Assembly (NCBI GenBank): GCA_903845155.1
Contig: CAIMWN010000207.1
Span: 1-37,216, forward strand
DNA from: Oligoflexia bacterium
GTDB lineage: Bacteria > Bdellovibrionota > UBA1018 > CAIMNF01
DNA: 37,216 nucleotides
Reading direction: 5' to 3'
Shown: piece by piece, positions 23,971 to 32,186 of the stretch
Layout of the letters: every line of letters starts with the position of its first letter
How positions within the stretch are numbered: the stretch's first letter is position 1
Position numbers and translations under genes: made by a program
The notes under the pieces: model-generated
What the model was told of the DNA's origin: nothing
What the model saw: only the letters and a program-made list of their open reading frames with translations
Database searches by the model: none

Positions 23971-25399
23971 AACTGATCCGATTCATTCGATTAGGGATCA
24001 GTTGCCGTTCGCGGCCATTTTGAACTTTAGTAATCCAACCTTGATTTACCCAGTGGGTGCATAAGGTATGAGTCTGTGTCCGTTTTAGGTGATAAAAGTT
24101 TTGCACCTCTCTGAGCGTTGTTTTCTCTTGAAGATCAAAGATGCTCGGGCGAGGTTCTTGGTTAAGCACTTCAACCGAAATTTGGTTCGCGTCCTCTTGA
24201 GTTAAATAAAGATTCTCTTTTTCAATACTGACTTTTAATTGGTAGTGCTGGCGAAGGCGTTTCGCTAATTGCTGAATTCGGTTTTCTAGAAACAAATAGC
24301 TACCCATATCGTCAGGCCACAGCAAAGTCGCTGCTCGATTCAATGGTAGTCCCTGGCCCTGCGATGCCACGATGTAGCCCAGTAGCTCCAATTCTTTAGG
24401 TAAATAGGCTTGATGAATTTTTCCCGTTCGATGTTCCTTTCGAAAATTTGAAATCCAAAGAGACTCATTTTGCGATAGTAGGGTAAAGGTGTGGGGGCAT
24501 ACATAGCGTTCAGTAAATCCCGGCATGAGGCCTGGATAGGAGTAGAGGAGCGAGTCATCTTTCGATTCCATGCCAACTTTCTTCATCCAATAAATACAGT
24601 CAAGCCATACTTCTGGCCGGTTTTCTGGTTTTTTGAGAATCTGAATGGCCTGTTGAAAAAACTGGGAAGCCTCGTTTTTTTTACCCTTGATCTCAGCATG
24701 GGCCACGCCGAGCCACTTCATAATAAAGCCATGGTCGAAAGAACGGTCGCTTTTTGAGAAATAGGGTAGCCCCTGATTGAGCGCTTTAATTGCGGGCGTC
24801 TTATTCCCCATGCGCGCATGATATTCACCTTCCACTTGAAACAAAATGCCTTGAAGTAAGGACTCGTCTTTTTTAGCGCTAATTTTTTTTAGACGACGAA
24901 AAGCTTCCTCATGGTCGCCCATGCCGCTTAGGGCATCGCAGGTAGCAATTCTTCCTAAACGAGCGGCGTAGGTTTCGGGGCTGGGATCACACTTTTCGGC
25001 TTTCAAGAATAGCGGGAGTGCGCGAGCGCTGTTAAAATTAGAAAGATAAATATTCCCGAGCACGCGCAAGTCTTCAGAACTATTAAGTTCGGGAAGCGAT
25101 TCGCAAATTTTTAAAGCATAGTGGGGCGCGCCCATGAGGTTGAGTATTCTAGCGGTCCAAAGGTGTTGACGTAAGTCGTTTTGATTTGAGTTTGAGTATA
25201 TCACTAACTTTTTTGGAGCGATCACTCGATAGGCGCGTTTAAAGTCGCCTAATCTCCTGTACCAATCACAAGCTTGAATCAAGGCGCTCGGTTTTTTGTG
25301 CTGCTTTTTGAGCCAGAGCTGAATGGCGCTTACTGCTTGGGGCTGGCGTCGGTTTTGAACTAAGGATTCAATGAAAAGGGTTGATGGTGGGTTCTTCAT
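23963..25399 (-). CDS. TPR protein with C-terminal winged-helix domains, putative regulator
   Basis: 478 residues from the ATG at 25399 (the ORF-track start is a GTG seven codons up). Residues about 1-290 are TPR-like helical pairs (LRVLGNIYLSNFNSARALPLFLKAEKCDPSPETY, KTPAIKALNQGLPYF, KNEASQFFQQAIQIL). About 335-400 (AYLPKELELLGYIVASQGQGLPLNRAATLLWPDD...LENRIQQLAKRLRQHYQLKVSIEKENLYL) matches an OmpR/SARP-type winged helix. A second winged helix follows (TTLREVQNFYHLKRTQTHTLCTHWVNQGWITK...RERQLIP). No signal peptide, so cytoplasmic. The order is the reverse of AfsR-like proteins, which carry the DNA-binding domain first. The 3' end overlaps the NHL gene by eight bases. Targets unknown. Confidence 0.75.
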   Translation of the reverse strand: MKNPPSTLFIESLVQNRRQPQAVSAIQLWLKKQHKKPSALIQACDWYRRLGDFKRAYRVIAPKKLVIYSNSNQNDLRQHLWTARILNLMGAPHYALKICESLPELNSSEDLRVLGNIYLSNFNSARALPLFLKAEKCDPSPETYAARLGRIATCDALSGMGDHEEAFRRLKKISAKKDESLLQGILFQVEGEYHARMGNKTPAIKALNQGLPYFSKSDRSFDHGFIMKWLGVAHAEIKGKKNEASQFFQQAIQILKKPENRPEVWLDCIYWMKKVGMESKDDSLLYSYPGLMPGFTERYVCPHTFTLLSQNESLWISNFRKEHRTGKIHQAYLPKELELLGYIVASQGQGLPLNRAATLLWPDDMGSYLFLENRIQQLAKRLRQHYQLKVSIEKENLYLTQEDANQISVEVLNQEPRPSIFDLQEKTTLREVQNFYHLKRTQTHTLCTHWVNQGWITKVQNGRERQLIPNRMNRISFK

Positions 25400-25611
25400 T
25401 TCTAGGATGATATCGCACACGTTCAGTATTTCACAGTATAATTTTTATCGGGGTGCATGTATTTTATAAATCATTCTTGTTTAAATAACAAGTTCATCAA
25501 TTGATGGATCGGGTAAAGTGAATGAAGTCCAACTTTGCTCGGGATTATAAAGGATTTCGAAACGCGATTCTGAAATGAATCAATCATTCACTGTTTAAAG
25601 GGTAAGAGTTT

Positions 25612-26169
25612 ATGCTCTTTAAGTTGACAGTGCTTATATGGGAAGAAGCCACTATTGTGTATAAGACAATATCATTGCTAGTATTTATTTTTTCTCCTCT
25701 CGCATTATCTCAAACCCAATCTTACCAGTCAGCTTTGGTGTGTGTAGGTGGCGACAGTAAAAGATTTGGAATTGAAGAAAAACCTAATGGAATTTGTGCT
25801 AATGCTGTGTTGCGATCATCTAAGGAAAGAGAGCTTTCAAATTTCGATCTAAAATTTAATCATGATAATCCGCACTTTGATAAAAATGACTTTACTCCTT
25901 ATGATGCAAGCACATTAGAAAAAAGCTTTCTTCCAAAACGATTTGGTGGCTATACGCCGAAACAGTTATGTAAAATTATTGGGCCAATCGTCCAACCTGG
26001 CTTTAGTTTTTATGGTGTAAAATCAAAAAAGGGAATCGAGCTAAAAATTATACGTTCGCATAATCGCTACTCAGAGTTAATTAATAAGTCTAAATACTTG
26101 GATACGGTTCATTGTGAAGCGAAAGAGCTTGTGCAGGATGAATACGTTAAAAATGCTATTAACTTCTAA
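25612..26169 (+). CDS. Secreted hypothetical protein, possibly truncated by an in-frame stop
   Basis: 185 residues. AAAGGG lies nine bases before the ATG. A hydrophobic segment (YKTISLLVFIFSPLALSQ) acts as the signal peptide after an unusual charged extension (MLFKLTVLIWEEATIV); a GTG at 25657 is an alternative start. The mature part has Cys in LVCVGGDSK, NGICANAV, KQLCKI and VHCEAK. It ends at TAA 26167-26169. The same frame stays open for 75 more codons (NIKLMVESEYGVICKDPAI...LGVPPDFLRR) with further Cys. That suggests one original gene of about 260 codons. Family not recognised. Confidence 0.6.
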   Translation: MLFKLTVLIWEEATIVYKTISLLVFIFSPLALSQTQSYQSALVCVGGDSKRFGIEEKPNGICANAVLRSSKERELSNFDLKFNHDNPHFDKNDFTPYDASTLEKSFLPKRFGGYTPKQLCKIIGPIVQPGFSFYGVKSKKGIELKIIRSHNRYSELINKSKYLDTVHCEAKELVQDEYVKNAINF

Positions 26170-26181
26170 AATATCAAACTT

Positions 26182-26394
26182 ATGGTCGAAAGTGAATATG
26201 GTGTAATATGCAAAGATCCAGCGATCATCAAGCAAGATCTTTCATATCATTCTTCAAAAAATATTAACCTAGAATCACAATGTTGGGATCCCATAGTAAA
26301 ATCCTACGTCATTATTCGCAGTTCAATGAATAATGAGGCTGGGAACGCAACATTTATGGTTTTAGGTGTTCCACCTGATTTTCTAAGAAGGTAG
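26182..26394 (+). pseudogene. Probable 3' remnant of the 25612 gene
   Basis: 70 codons in the same frame as the 25612 gene, separated from it only by one TAA and four codons. The ATG has no ribosome binding site. The composition (VICKDPAI, ESQCWDPIVKSYVIIRSS) looks like the C-terminal part of a secreted Cys-containing protein. A separate small gene is the alternative. Confidence 0.4.
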
Positions 26395-26483
26395 AACTAC
26401 TAAATTTGCGTTGAAAATAAAGCGATGAATTAAAGACCTGCAGTAGTTTTAAAGAATGGAAAATGAATGTGCGAGGATAAAGA

Positions 26484-26600
26484 ATGCAAATTTTGAATGA
26501 AATAATATCACCTATTCAAGAAATAAGGATCGAGATGTCAAGTTCATGGTTTCAGCCTATTAACCCTGATGAAGCGACATTCTCATACCTATTTAAATGA
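26484..26600 (+). CDS. Possible 38-residue small protein
   Basis: Too short for the ORF track. ATG with GAGG seven bases upstream, then MQILNEIISPIQEIRIEM and SSSWFQPINPDEATFSYLFK. The rest of 26395-26721 holds no other gene; the GGAGAAG of the next gene is at its end. The small size gives little coding evidence, and it may be a remnant. Confidence 0.25.
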   Translation: MQILNEIISPIQEIRIEMSSSWFQPINPDEATFSYLFK

Positions 26601-26721
26601 AAGATTCATGATCTTAGTCTAGGTCAACCCAGATATGCCGCGTTAGAAATAAAATGAATTTCACATCACTACATCAAAGCAAGATGAGTGATCGGGTAAG
26701 GAAATATTGAACGGAGAAGTA

Positions 26722-27975
26722 ATGATCATCAAAATTTTGTTAAGTAGCATCATGCTCTGCTTAGGTCGGGGCGAGTTTGCCTTTGCACTTACTGATCCTC
26801 CGCCCATCAAAGCAAAAAGGGTAATTAACCGCGCTTTACACGAGTGGGAGTCTCAGCAAGTTGAAGAACCGTGTGTGCTGGTTAATCCTAAGAATCCAAA
26901 TCAGTTAATTATGTTTTATTCTGGTGTTCCCGCTTCAAATCAGTCGAAGGCCTATATCGGTAAGGCATGGGCTTCAGTAGACGCTCCTTTGGATTGGCAT
27001 GAAGATAAACAAAATCCGATTTTTAAACCAAGTGAGGATGGCTGGGATTCAGGTTCGATTCGCCTTGATTCTGTAGTGTATGTTGCAGAAGAAGATTCTT
27101 ATTATATTTATTATTCGGGTACCCAAGGTGCGATTCAAGATCGGATCGGTTTAGCGATCGTTCCGGCAGGTGCAGATGGATATTCCGGCATTACGCCGAG
27201 AAAAATACTGCGCTATGATTCAAAACCCGTTCTCGTGCCTGAAAATTATTCTCCCTTCAACGAAACTATGGTGTCACAAGGGGCAGTGATGCGCGAGTGG
27301 AATGTAAGTACTTCTAAGTGGGAATGGTACATGTATTATTCTTACCGCGGCACGGATGGCGTTTTGCCTGGAATTAGGCTTGCGTTTTCTCGTGATGGGA
27401 AACGTTGGTCTAAGCGGTATAATTTTGCTGATCCACAAGGGATGGGGCAAATTTTTACTTCTACCTCCGGCGCCTATTATGAATGGCATCAAATTTTTAA
27501 AGTAGGTTCAACCTATGTCCTCAGTATAGAAGTGGGTCCACATCATGGTGAGCGATGGCGCGCAGTCTTTGCTGCGAGTTTAACCCCAACAAAGGGTTGG
27601 CAGCAATTAGAGATCGATACCGCTTTGCAAACTAAATGGGCCGGTCTCTATAGTGATCAATATTTTTATCATGTAGCAACGCCCGCGCTTTATCAGGTCA
27701 AGGGTAAGTGGTATCTGTTTGTTCAAGCAGCTGCTCGCCCTGATTCAGGCAATTATATTGATGGGCGTTGGGATCTATGGGTAATTGAAAGCAGTCAGGC
27801 CGTTTCAAGCATCCCCGGTGGCGATACTCTCTTTATACCAGAAGGGAGAGATTCTGAATCTGTGCCTAGTGAAGTAGTCGCTCCACCCATGAGGAAGGTT
27901 TATCGTTCCGAGCCTGAGCCCGTAAAACGCAAAAAATTTTTTGAAAAAATATTTGGTTCTAAAAATGAGCCATAA
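26722..27975 (+). CDS. Secreted five-bladed propeller, GH43/GH32-like
   Basis: 417 residues. The ATG at 26722 has GGAGAAG just upstream; the ORF-track TTG precedes it by five codons. Signal peptide IIKILLSSIMLCLGRGEFAFA. Blade-like repeats: NQLIMFYSGVPASN, DSYYIYYSGTQGA, WEWYMYYSYRGTD, GIRLAFSRDGKRWSKR and GKWYLFVQAAARPD, the YYSG/AxSxDGxxW pattern of the five-bladed glycoside hydrolases and their relatives. NPIFKPSEDGWDSGSIRLDS resembles a substrate-side loop. I cannot confirm the catalytic carboxylates, so it may bind rather than cleave glycans. The C-terminus is basic (PVKRKKFFEKIFGSK). It is the first gene of a cassette with a tectonin-like lectin and a second propeller. Confidence 0.75.
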   Translation: MIIKILLSSIMLCLGRGEFAFALTDPPPIKAKRVINRALHEWESQQVEEPCVLVNPKNPNQLIMFYSGVPASNQSKAYIGKAWASVDAPLDWHEDKQNPIFKPSEDGWDSGSIRLDSVVYVAEEDSYYIYYSGTQGAIQDRIGLAIVPAGADGYSGITPRKILRYDSKPVLVPENYSPFNETMVSQGAVMREWNVSTSKWEWYMYYSYRGTDGVLPGIRLAFSRDGKRWSKRYNFADPQGMGQIFTSTSGAYYEWHQIFKVGSTYVLSIEVGPHHGERWRAVFAASLTPTKGWQQLEIDTALQTKWAGLYSDQYFYHVATPALYQVKGKWYLFVQAAARPDSGNYIDGRWDLWVIESSQAVSSIPGGDTLFIPEGRDSESVPSEVVAPPMRKVYRSEPEPVKRKKFFEKIFGSKNEP

Positions 27976-28071
27976 AATAAAACATGCCTCTGATAGAGCC
28001 CTTGTGCTGCACTGGCCCTGTTAGAAAAAAATATCAAATAACCATTAATAAATAAAAAAGGAATAAAGAAA

Positions 28072-28818
28072 ATGAAGAAGATAATGTTAATCGTAAGTTT
28101 AAGTTTAGGTGTGGTGGGTTTAAATCCCTCTGTTTCTCACGCTCAGAGTTTGCCGGGTAAAGTTGCTGCGCGAATTTCAATCGATGGAGCAAATAGTTAT
28201 CAGATATCGGGCGGCCAGGTATTGAAAAATGGGACTCAAATCACTATAGGTGGCTCTGTTTCTGAAATTGTGGTCAAGGAGGGTTATGTTTATGGCCTGG
28301 GTGATGATGGTGCGGTTTATGGAATGATGGATGGTAATGACTGGAGCAGGCTAACGTCAGGTGACGGAGCGGTATCTCAATTTTCAGTGACTCCAGATCA
28401 TAAAATTTGGGGTATTGGCTTTGATGGAAATCTCTATGTAGCCTCAGCAAGCTCTGAATGGGCAAGAGCAGATAATTCTTCTTCTGCAGTGCCCGGTTTG
28501 CCTGGGAAAGCCGCACGCCAAGTCGTAAAAGAAGGTGCATACGTTTATAGAGTCCATGAGGGGCAAGTGTTCTTGAATGATCGGCAAGTATCGATTGGTG
28601 GTTTCGTTACCGAGATAACAGTAAGAGAGAATACGATTTATGGCCTAGGCACGGACGGTTCTATCTATTCGATGACCCCAAACGCAAACTGGAATAATAT
28701 TACACCTACCGGCGCAGTCACTCATTTTTCAGTAGATCAAGAAGGTCAATTGTGGGGAACTGGTTTTGATGGAAACTTATACTCTGCTTATCCATACAAT
28801 GCATGGGTGATGCATTAA
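28072..28818 (+). CDS. Secreted tectonin-like beta-propeller protein (lectin-like)
   Basis: 248 residues, signal peptide KKIMLIVSLSLGVVGLNPSVSHA. Two tandem copies of about 115 residues: LPGKVAARISIDGANSYQIS...ITIGGSVSEIVVKEGYVYGLGDDGAVYGM...KIWGIGFDGNLYVA and LPGKAARQVVKEGAYVYRVH...VSIGGFVTEITVRENTIYGLGTDGSIYSM...QLWGTGFDGNLYSA. The IWGIGFDGNLY blocks match tectonin/tachylectin-type blades, which bind sugars such as GlcNAc or LPS (family knowledge). AAAGGA precedes the ATG and a strong hairpin follows. Position between two propeller hydrolase-like genes suggests a shared glycan target (inference). Confidence 0.72.
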   Translation: MKKIMLIVSLSLGVVGLNPSVSHAQSLPGKVAARISIDGANSYQISGGQVLKNGTQITIGGSVSEIVVKEGYVYGLGDDGAVYGMMDGNDWSRLTSGDGAVSQFSVTPDHKIWGIGFDGNLYVASASSEWARADNSSSAVPGLPGKAARQVVKEGAYVYRVHEGQVFLNDRQVSIGGFVTEITVRENTIYGLGTDGSIYSMTPNANWNNITPTGAVTHFSVDQEGQLWGTGFDGNLYSAYPYNAWVMH

Positions 28819-28846
28819 TTCGGTACTGGCTTTAAATTTAGTGAAT

Positions 28847-28887
28847 GCCTCGATTTCACGACGTGGAATCGGGGCAATTGTTTTCTT
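28847..28887 (+). terminator. Intrinsic terminator after the tectonin-like gene
   Basis: GCCTCGATTTCAC-GAC-GTGGAATCGGGGC folds as a 13-base stem (two G-U pairs) with a three-base loop, then AATTGTTTTCTT. It separates the tectonin-like gene from the second propeller gene. The rest of 28888-29105 holds no gene; TTGAAT (29028) with TAAAAA (29051) is a weak promoter. Confidence 0.75.
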
Positions 28888-29105
28888 AGGGCCCGATTAT
28901 TTAACGCCCACCTCATTCAGCTATCGCACTTTATTAATCTAGAATGAATTCGAGTCATACTAAAAAGATGCTCAATGAGATTCATGGAATAGTCGAAAAC
29001 CACCTTAGATTTAGATTAGTGCACTACTTGAATTCATAATTATTAATACATAAAAACTATTTAGCAATGGAAACTCCAGCCAAAATCGAGTATCATCAAC
29101 GAATT

Positions 29106-30152
29106 ATGAATTCACCCTTGAGTTTAGTGTTCATAATGTTTTCCATGGTAACGCCCGGGCTTGCCATTGCCCAAAATACTTCTATCACTGCATTTAGTCA
29201 GTGGAGCAAACACACCGGCGGTCCTGTGCTCGAAGCATCTCAAGAGTGGGAGCACAATAATATTGAAGATGGCAGCACCATCAAGGTGAATGATACTTAC
29301 TACCGTTTCTATTGTGCCGGGCTCACTTACAATAACAGCATTTGGGGTATCGGTTATGCAACTGCCACTGCTGAAGGTTTTCCAAAAGTCTGGAAAAAAT
29401 ATGCTAGAAATCCACTGTTTGGAAATAATGGCGCCGACGAACAAGCTCCGGCTGCACCAAGGGTAATTCAAATGCCCAACGGTAGTTTTCGCATGTATTA
29501 CCATAGCTGGAACGGCAAAACTGATATTGGACGAATGGCGGTTGCAAGTAAAGCTGGTTTTCCTAACACCTGGACTCGCACCAAAAAAATAATCTTAGCC
29601 CCAGATCCAATGAGCTGGGATAACGAGCAAATTCAAACACAAGACTTTATCCCACCGTGGGCGCCCACACCTGACGGGCTTTGGCACATGTTTTATGGCG
29701 GCTACAACGGGAAAAACTGGCGGGGGGGACATGCTACTTCCGTGGACGGAATTAATTGGAACAAGGATTCTGCGAATCCAATCCTGCCTTTAGGAAATCA
29801 CTCTTGGGATGAGCAGGGCGCGCTTCCACTGGGATGGACTTTGATAGATGGAACTTATTACATTACTTATCAAGGTTACGATGGTGATAAGTGGCGAATC
29901 GGGTTCATGACCACGCGAGATTTTAAACACTTTGACAGGAAAGCTACGCCCATTTTAGAGGAGGGCTTTAGTGGTAGTTGGGATTCCTCTGGAATTGAAG
30001 GGGTGGACATTTATAACGAACCATCTTTAGGACGACTCATAATGTTTTATGTCGCCGCACATGCCGTAAACTCCTCACAAGTGGGTAACGATCAATACCG
30101 AATGGGGTTCGCAACATTTCCGATTGCAAACAGTATAAGCAAACATCCTTAA
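29106..30152 (+). CDS. Secreted five-bladed propeller, GH43/GH32-like (second)
   Basis: 348 residues from the ATG at 29106, chosen because the signal peptide NSPLSLVFIMFSMVTPGLAIA starts there; the ATG at 29067 would add 13 residues. Blades: TYYRFYCAGLTYNNSIWGIGYATA, FRMYYHSWNGKTDIGRMAVASK, LWHMFYGGYNGKNWRGGHATSVDGINWNKD, TYYITYQGYDGDKWRIGFMTTRDFKHF and RLIMFYVAAHA. The repeating NPI/NPL-WD elements (RNPLFGNNGADEQAP, NPILPLGNHSWDEQGA) are the substrate-side Asp/Glu-containing loops of this fold. Enzyme or lectin-like binder is open. No good ribosome binding site. Distantly similar in pattern to the 26722 protein. Confidence 0.75.
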   Translation: MNSPLSLVFIMFSMVTPGLAIAQNTSITAFSQWSKHTGGPVLEASQEWEHNNIEDGSTIKVNDTYYRFYCAGLTYNNSIWGIGYATATAEGFPKVWKKYARNPLFGNNGADEQAPAAPRVIQMPNGSFRMYYHSWNGKTDIGRMAVASKAGFPNTWTRTKKIILAPDPMSWDNEQIQTQDFIPPWAPTPDGLWHMFYGGYNGKNWRGGHATSVDGINWNKDSANPILPLGNHSWDEQGALPLGWTLIDGTYYITYQGYDGDKWRIGFMTTRDFKHFDRKATPILEEGFSGSWDSSGIEGVDIYNEPSLGRLIMFYVAAHAVNSSQVGNDQYRMGFATFPIANSISKHP

Positions 30153-30264
30153 AGAATGGGTTGGAGAGGTGTGGTCGTACAGCTCATTTACTTTCGGTTG
30201 CCATCTCTATTAAGGCAGTTTGACGCATGAATGGATCGCCTCCGCTCATCACTCATCAACGCGC

Positions 30265-31068
30265 CTATTTCACTCCCACCACATAAGCAATAAACGACTG
30301 ACTGTGGTTGGCGGCTTCTGCAGGCAAGTATTCCCCTTGCCACTTTCCTTTTTCATCGGTCTTTTCCCAGAGGACGAGCGTTTTTTTGAAGCCCGCGTCC
30401 ACTAGGATTTCACGGAGCTCCCTGATCTCCCAAATTCGCCAATGGTAAGTGAAGGCATCATTGATGATGAGTTGGCCTGGGAGTTTGAAGTGAATCGAAA
30501 AATCGCTCACCTGGGTGATGGGGTCGTATTGGTGTTGTTCCCATACTTGTTCGACTTTTCCGATCCCGGGTGCTTGAAGTGTTTTTGATTCGTAGCAGGC
30601 TTCCTTAAATCCTTCGCCACCTGCGATTTCAAGAAAAAAGGTTCCGTGATTTTTTAAGGATTGACATGCCGCCTTCGCATACTTCAGAAGTTGCTTTCGT
30701 TCATGAAAAATAAAGTAGGAGAAATTGTAAGCTCCAATAAAATCAAACTTTTCGCGCGTAGGTTTCAGGACATCTTGCTTGATGAAGGTCACGCGTTTCT
30801 TTTCACTGGCAGAAAGGGCATCCTGATTTACATTTTTTGCGTAGGCGAGTACTTCAGGGTCCAGATCCAGTCCTACTGCTTTGTTCTTTGGAGAGCGCTT
30901 CACCCATTCGCACGAAATTCTACCCGTGCCGCAAAAGTCCTCGCGCATGAGAGTAGGGGGCTTGCCAATGAGCCAGGTATGAAACTGAGGAAGATAGTCG
31001 ACTTGCCAGTTTGGGCTTTGGACGGCGAGTTCATAAAGCTTAAATTTTGAAATAGGTGATTTGGCCAT
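30265..31068 (-). CDS. Class I SAM-dependent methyltransferase
   Basis: 267 residues, cytoplasmic. Motif I is LMREDFCGTGRISCEWVK (about 40-57), the acidic residue binding SAM ribose is in AVGLDLDPEVLAYAK, and VTFIKQDVLKP and FDFIGAYNFSYFIF form the following strands. The C-terminal half has HWRIWEIRELREILVDAGFKKTLVLWEKTDE, typical of small-molecule methyltransferases. Substrate unknown. It is read from the minus strand; the protease upstream has a terminator, and this ATG has no Shine-Dalgarno sequence, with a TAACAA-like -10 close upstream. The region 30153-30264 holds no gene. Confidence 0.85.
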   Translation of the reverse strand: MAKSPISKFKLYELAVQSPNWQVDYLPQFHTWLIGKPPTLMREDFCGTGRISCEWVKRSPKNKAVGLDLDPEVLAYAKNVNQDALSASEKKRVTFIKQDVLKPTREKFDFIGAYNFSYFIFHERKQLLKYAKAACQSLKNHGTFFLEIAGGEGFKEACYESKTLQAPGIGKVEQVWEQHQYDPITQVSDFSIHFKLPGQLIINDAFTYHWRIWEIRELREILVDAGFKKTLVLWEKTDEKGKWQGEYLPAEAANHSQSFIAYVVGVK

Positions 31069-31099
31069 ACATCATCATTGTTACCATCGATGAGTGCAT

Positions 31100-31134
31100 A
31101 AAAAAAGCCCCGGAAGAAGTCTTCCGAGGCTTTT
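31100..31134 (-). terminator. Intrinsic terminator of the trypsin-like protease
   Basis: On the minus strand, AAAAGCCTCGGAAGA-CT-TCTTCCGGGGCTTTT followed by further T residues (at least seven in a row). A 15-base stem with one G-U and a U-tract, just after the protease stop at 31159. It lies between the protease and the methyltransferase start, so the two are separate transcripts. Confidence 0.9.
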
Positions 31135-31158
31135 GAAGTTTGATGAGTTGATCGAAGC

Positions 31159-32040
31159 TTAGTTGCGAACAACTTTGCTAGGTAAGTGAGCGATCACTGA
31201 AGAAACTTTGGTGATGTCCTCACCGCGTCCTTCATTTTCACCTACTACGTTAGAAACGTAACAGCCGTTTCTTGCTACGTAGTCGGTTTCGCCACGAACT
31301 AGTACACCTTCGATTTCGCCAGTTGCTTGATTGAATACTGCTGAACCTGAGTTCCCGCCGTATGAATCAGTGTTTGCAACGAAGAAACCTGTTTTAGAAG
31401 AGTCACGTACTTTTCCGCCGTCTTCTACTTTAGTAGGAAGGCCGGCAGGGTGGCCAATCATGACGAGTTTCGTTCCTTTTGGAATGTCACTGTTTTTGCG
31501 TGAAGTAGCAAGCTTAAGAGGTGCGTGGTTGGTGATTGCACGATCAAGCTCGATGAGTGCGAAGTCAGCACCATTACCGTTTTGTTCACGGTAAATAATG
31601 TTTTTACAGCCCACGACATCTGATTGTGGAACATTTTTAGGATATTGTGATTTCGCATTTACAGCATAACCGAATACGAAGTTCACGCCCTGACAACCTG
31701 ACATGCTGGTCACGCAATGGCCGGCAGTAAGGATGATGTTTTTAGCAATGAGTGATCCTGAGCAAAATCCGCCTGATGGTTGATCAGCGAATCTTTCAGA
31801 CGAACATACATTGAGCGTTCGTTGAAACGTTTGAGCTCTAATGGTCATCGTTCCTGTCGAAGATTGCTGAACATCAGCTTTCTTTACGAGAACTACAGTA
31901 GAGTCTGCAAGTTTTCTGTAGAGTGGATTAGTTACTTCGTAAAGGTCTTTACGGTCGTCGTTACCATAAATTACTTTTTCGCCTGCCATAGCCGAACCGG
32001 TCATGATCGCCATAATAGCGATTACAAATGATAGTTTCAT
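31159..32040 (-). CDS. Secreted trypsin-like serine protease (S1 family)
   Basis: 293 residues. Signal peptide KLSFVIAIMAIMTGSAMAG. The catalytic triad is visible: IILTAGHCVTS (His, about 109), GADFALIELDRAI (Asp, about 160) and DSYGGNSGSAVFN (Ser, about 235). SGGFCSGSLIAKNI is the strand before the His. Cys in CSSERF, FCSGS, GHC, SGCQG, GCKNI and NGCYVS suggest disulphides. A pro-segment of about 70 residues lies before the domain. AGGGGG, a strong ribosome binding site, precedes the ATG on the minus strand. Extracellular protein degradation is likely. Related to glutamyl endopeptidase/trypsin-like enzymes; specificity is not readable. Confidence 0.92.
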   Translation of the reverse strand: MKLSFVIAIMAIMTGSAMAGEKVIYGNDDRKDLYEVTNPLYRKLADSTVVLVKKADVQQSSTGTMTIRAQTFQRTLNVCSSERFADQPSGGFCSGSLIAKNIILTAGHCVTSMSGCQGVNFVFGYAVNAKSQYPKNVPQSDVVGCKNIIYREQNGNGADFALIELDRAITNHAPLKLATSRKNSDIPKGTKLVMIGHPAGLPTKVEDGGKVRDSSKTGFFVANTDSYGGNSGSAVFNQATGEIEGVLVRGETDYVARNGCYVSNVVGENEGRGEDITKVSSVIAHLPSKVVRN

Positions 32041-32186
32041 TGAGTTGTCCCCCTCCCATCCCTGGGAATTTATTTTTAAATACCTTAAAATTGTGTCAGG
32101 GGTTTTTTGAAACTACAACGGGTAATCAAAAATAATTTTTTCAATTAATCAGTTAAACTAATGACGCTTTTGAGAATGTTGTTTAA

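Noticed and set aside
30220-30405. 61-residue plus-strand ORF near 30.3 kb
   Set aside because: Mostly antisense to the methyltransferase 3' end; no ribosome binding site.
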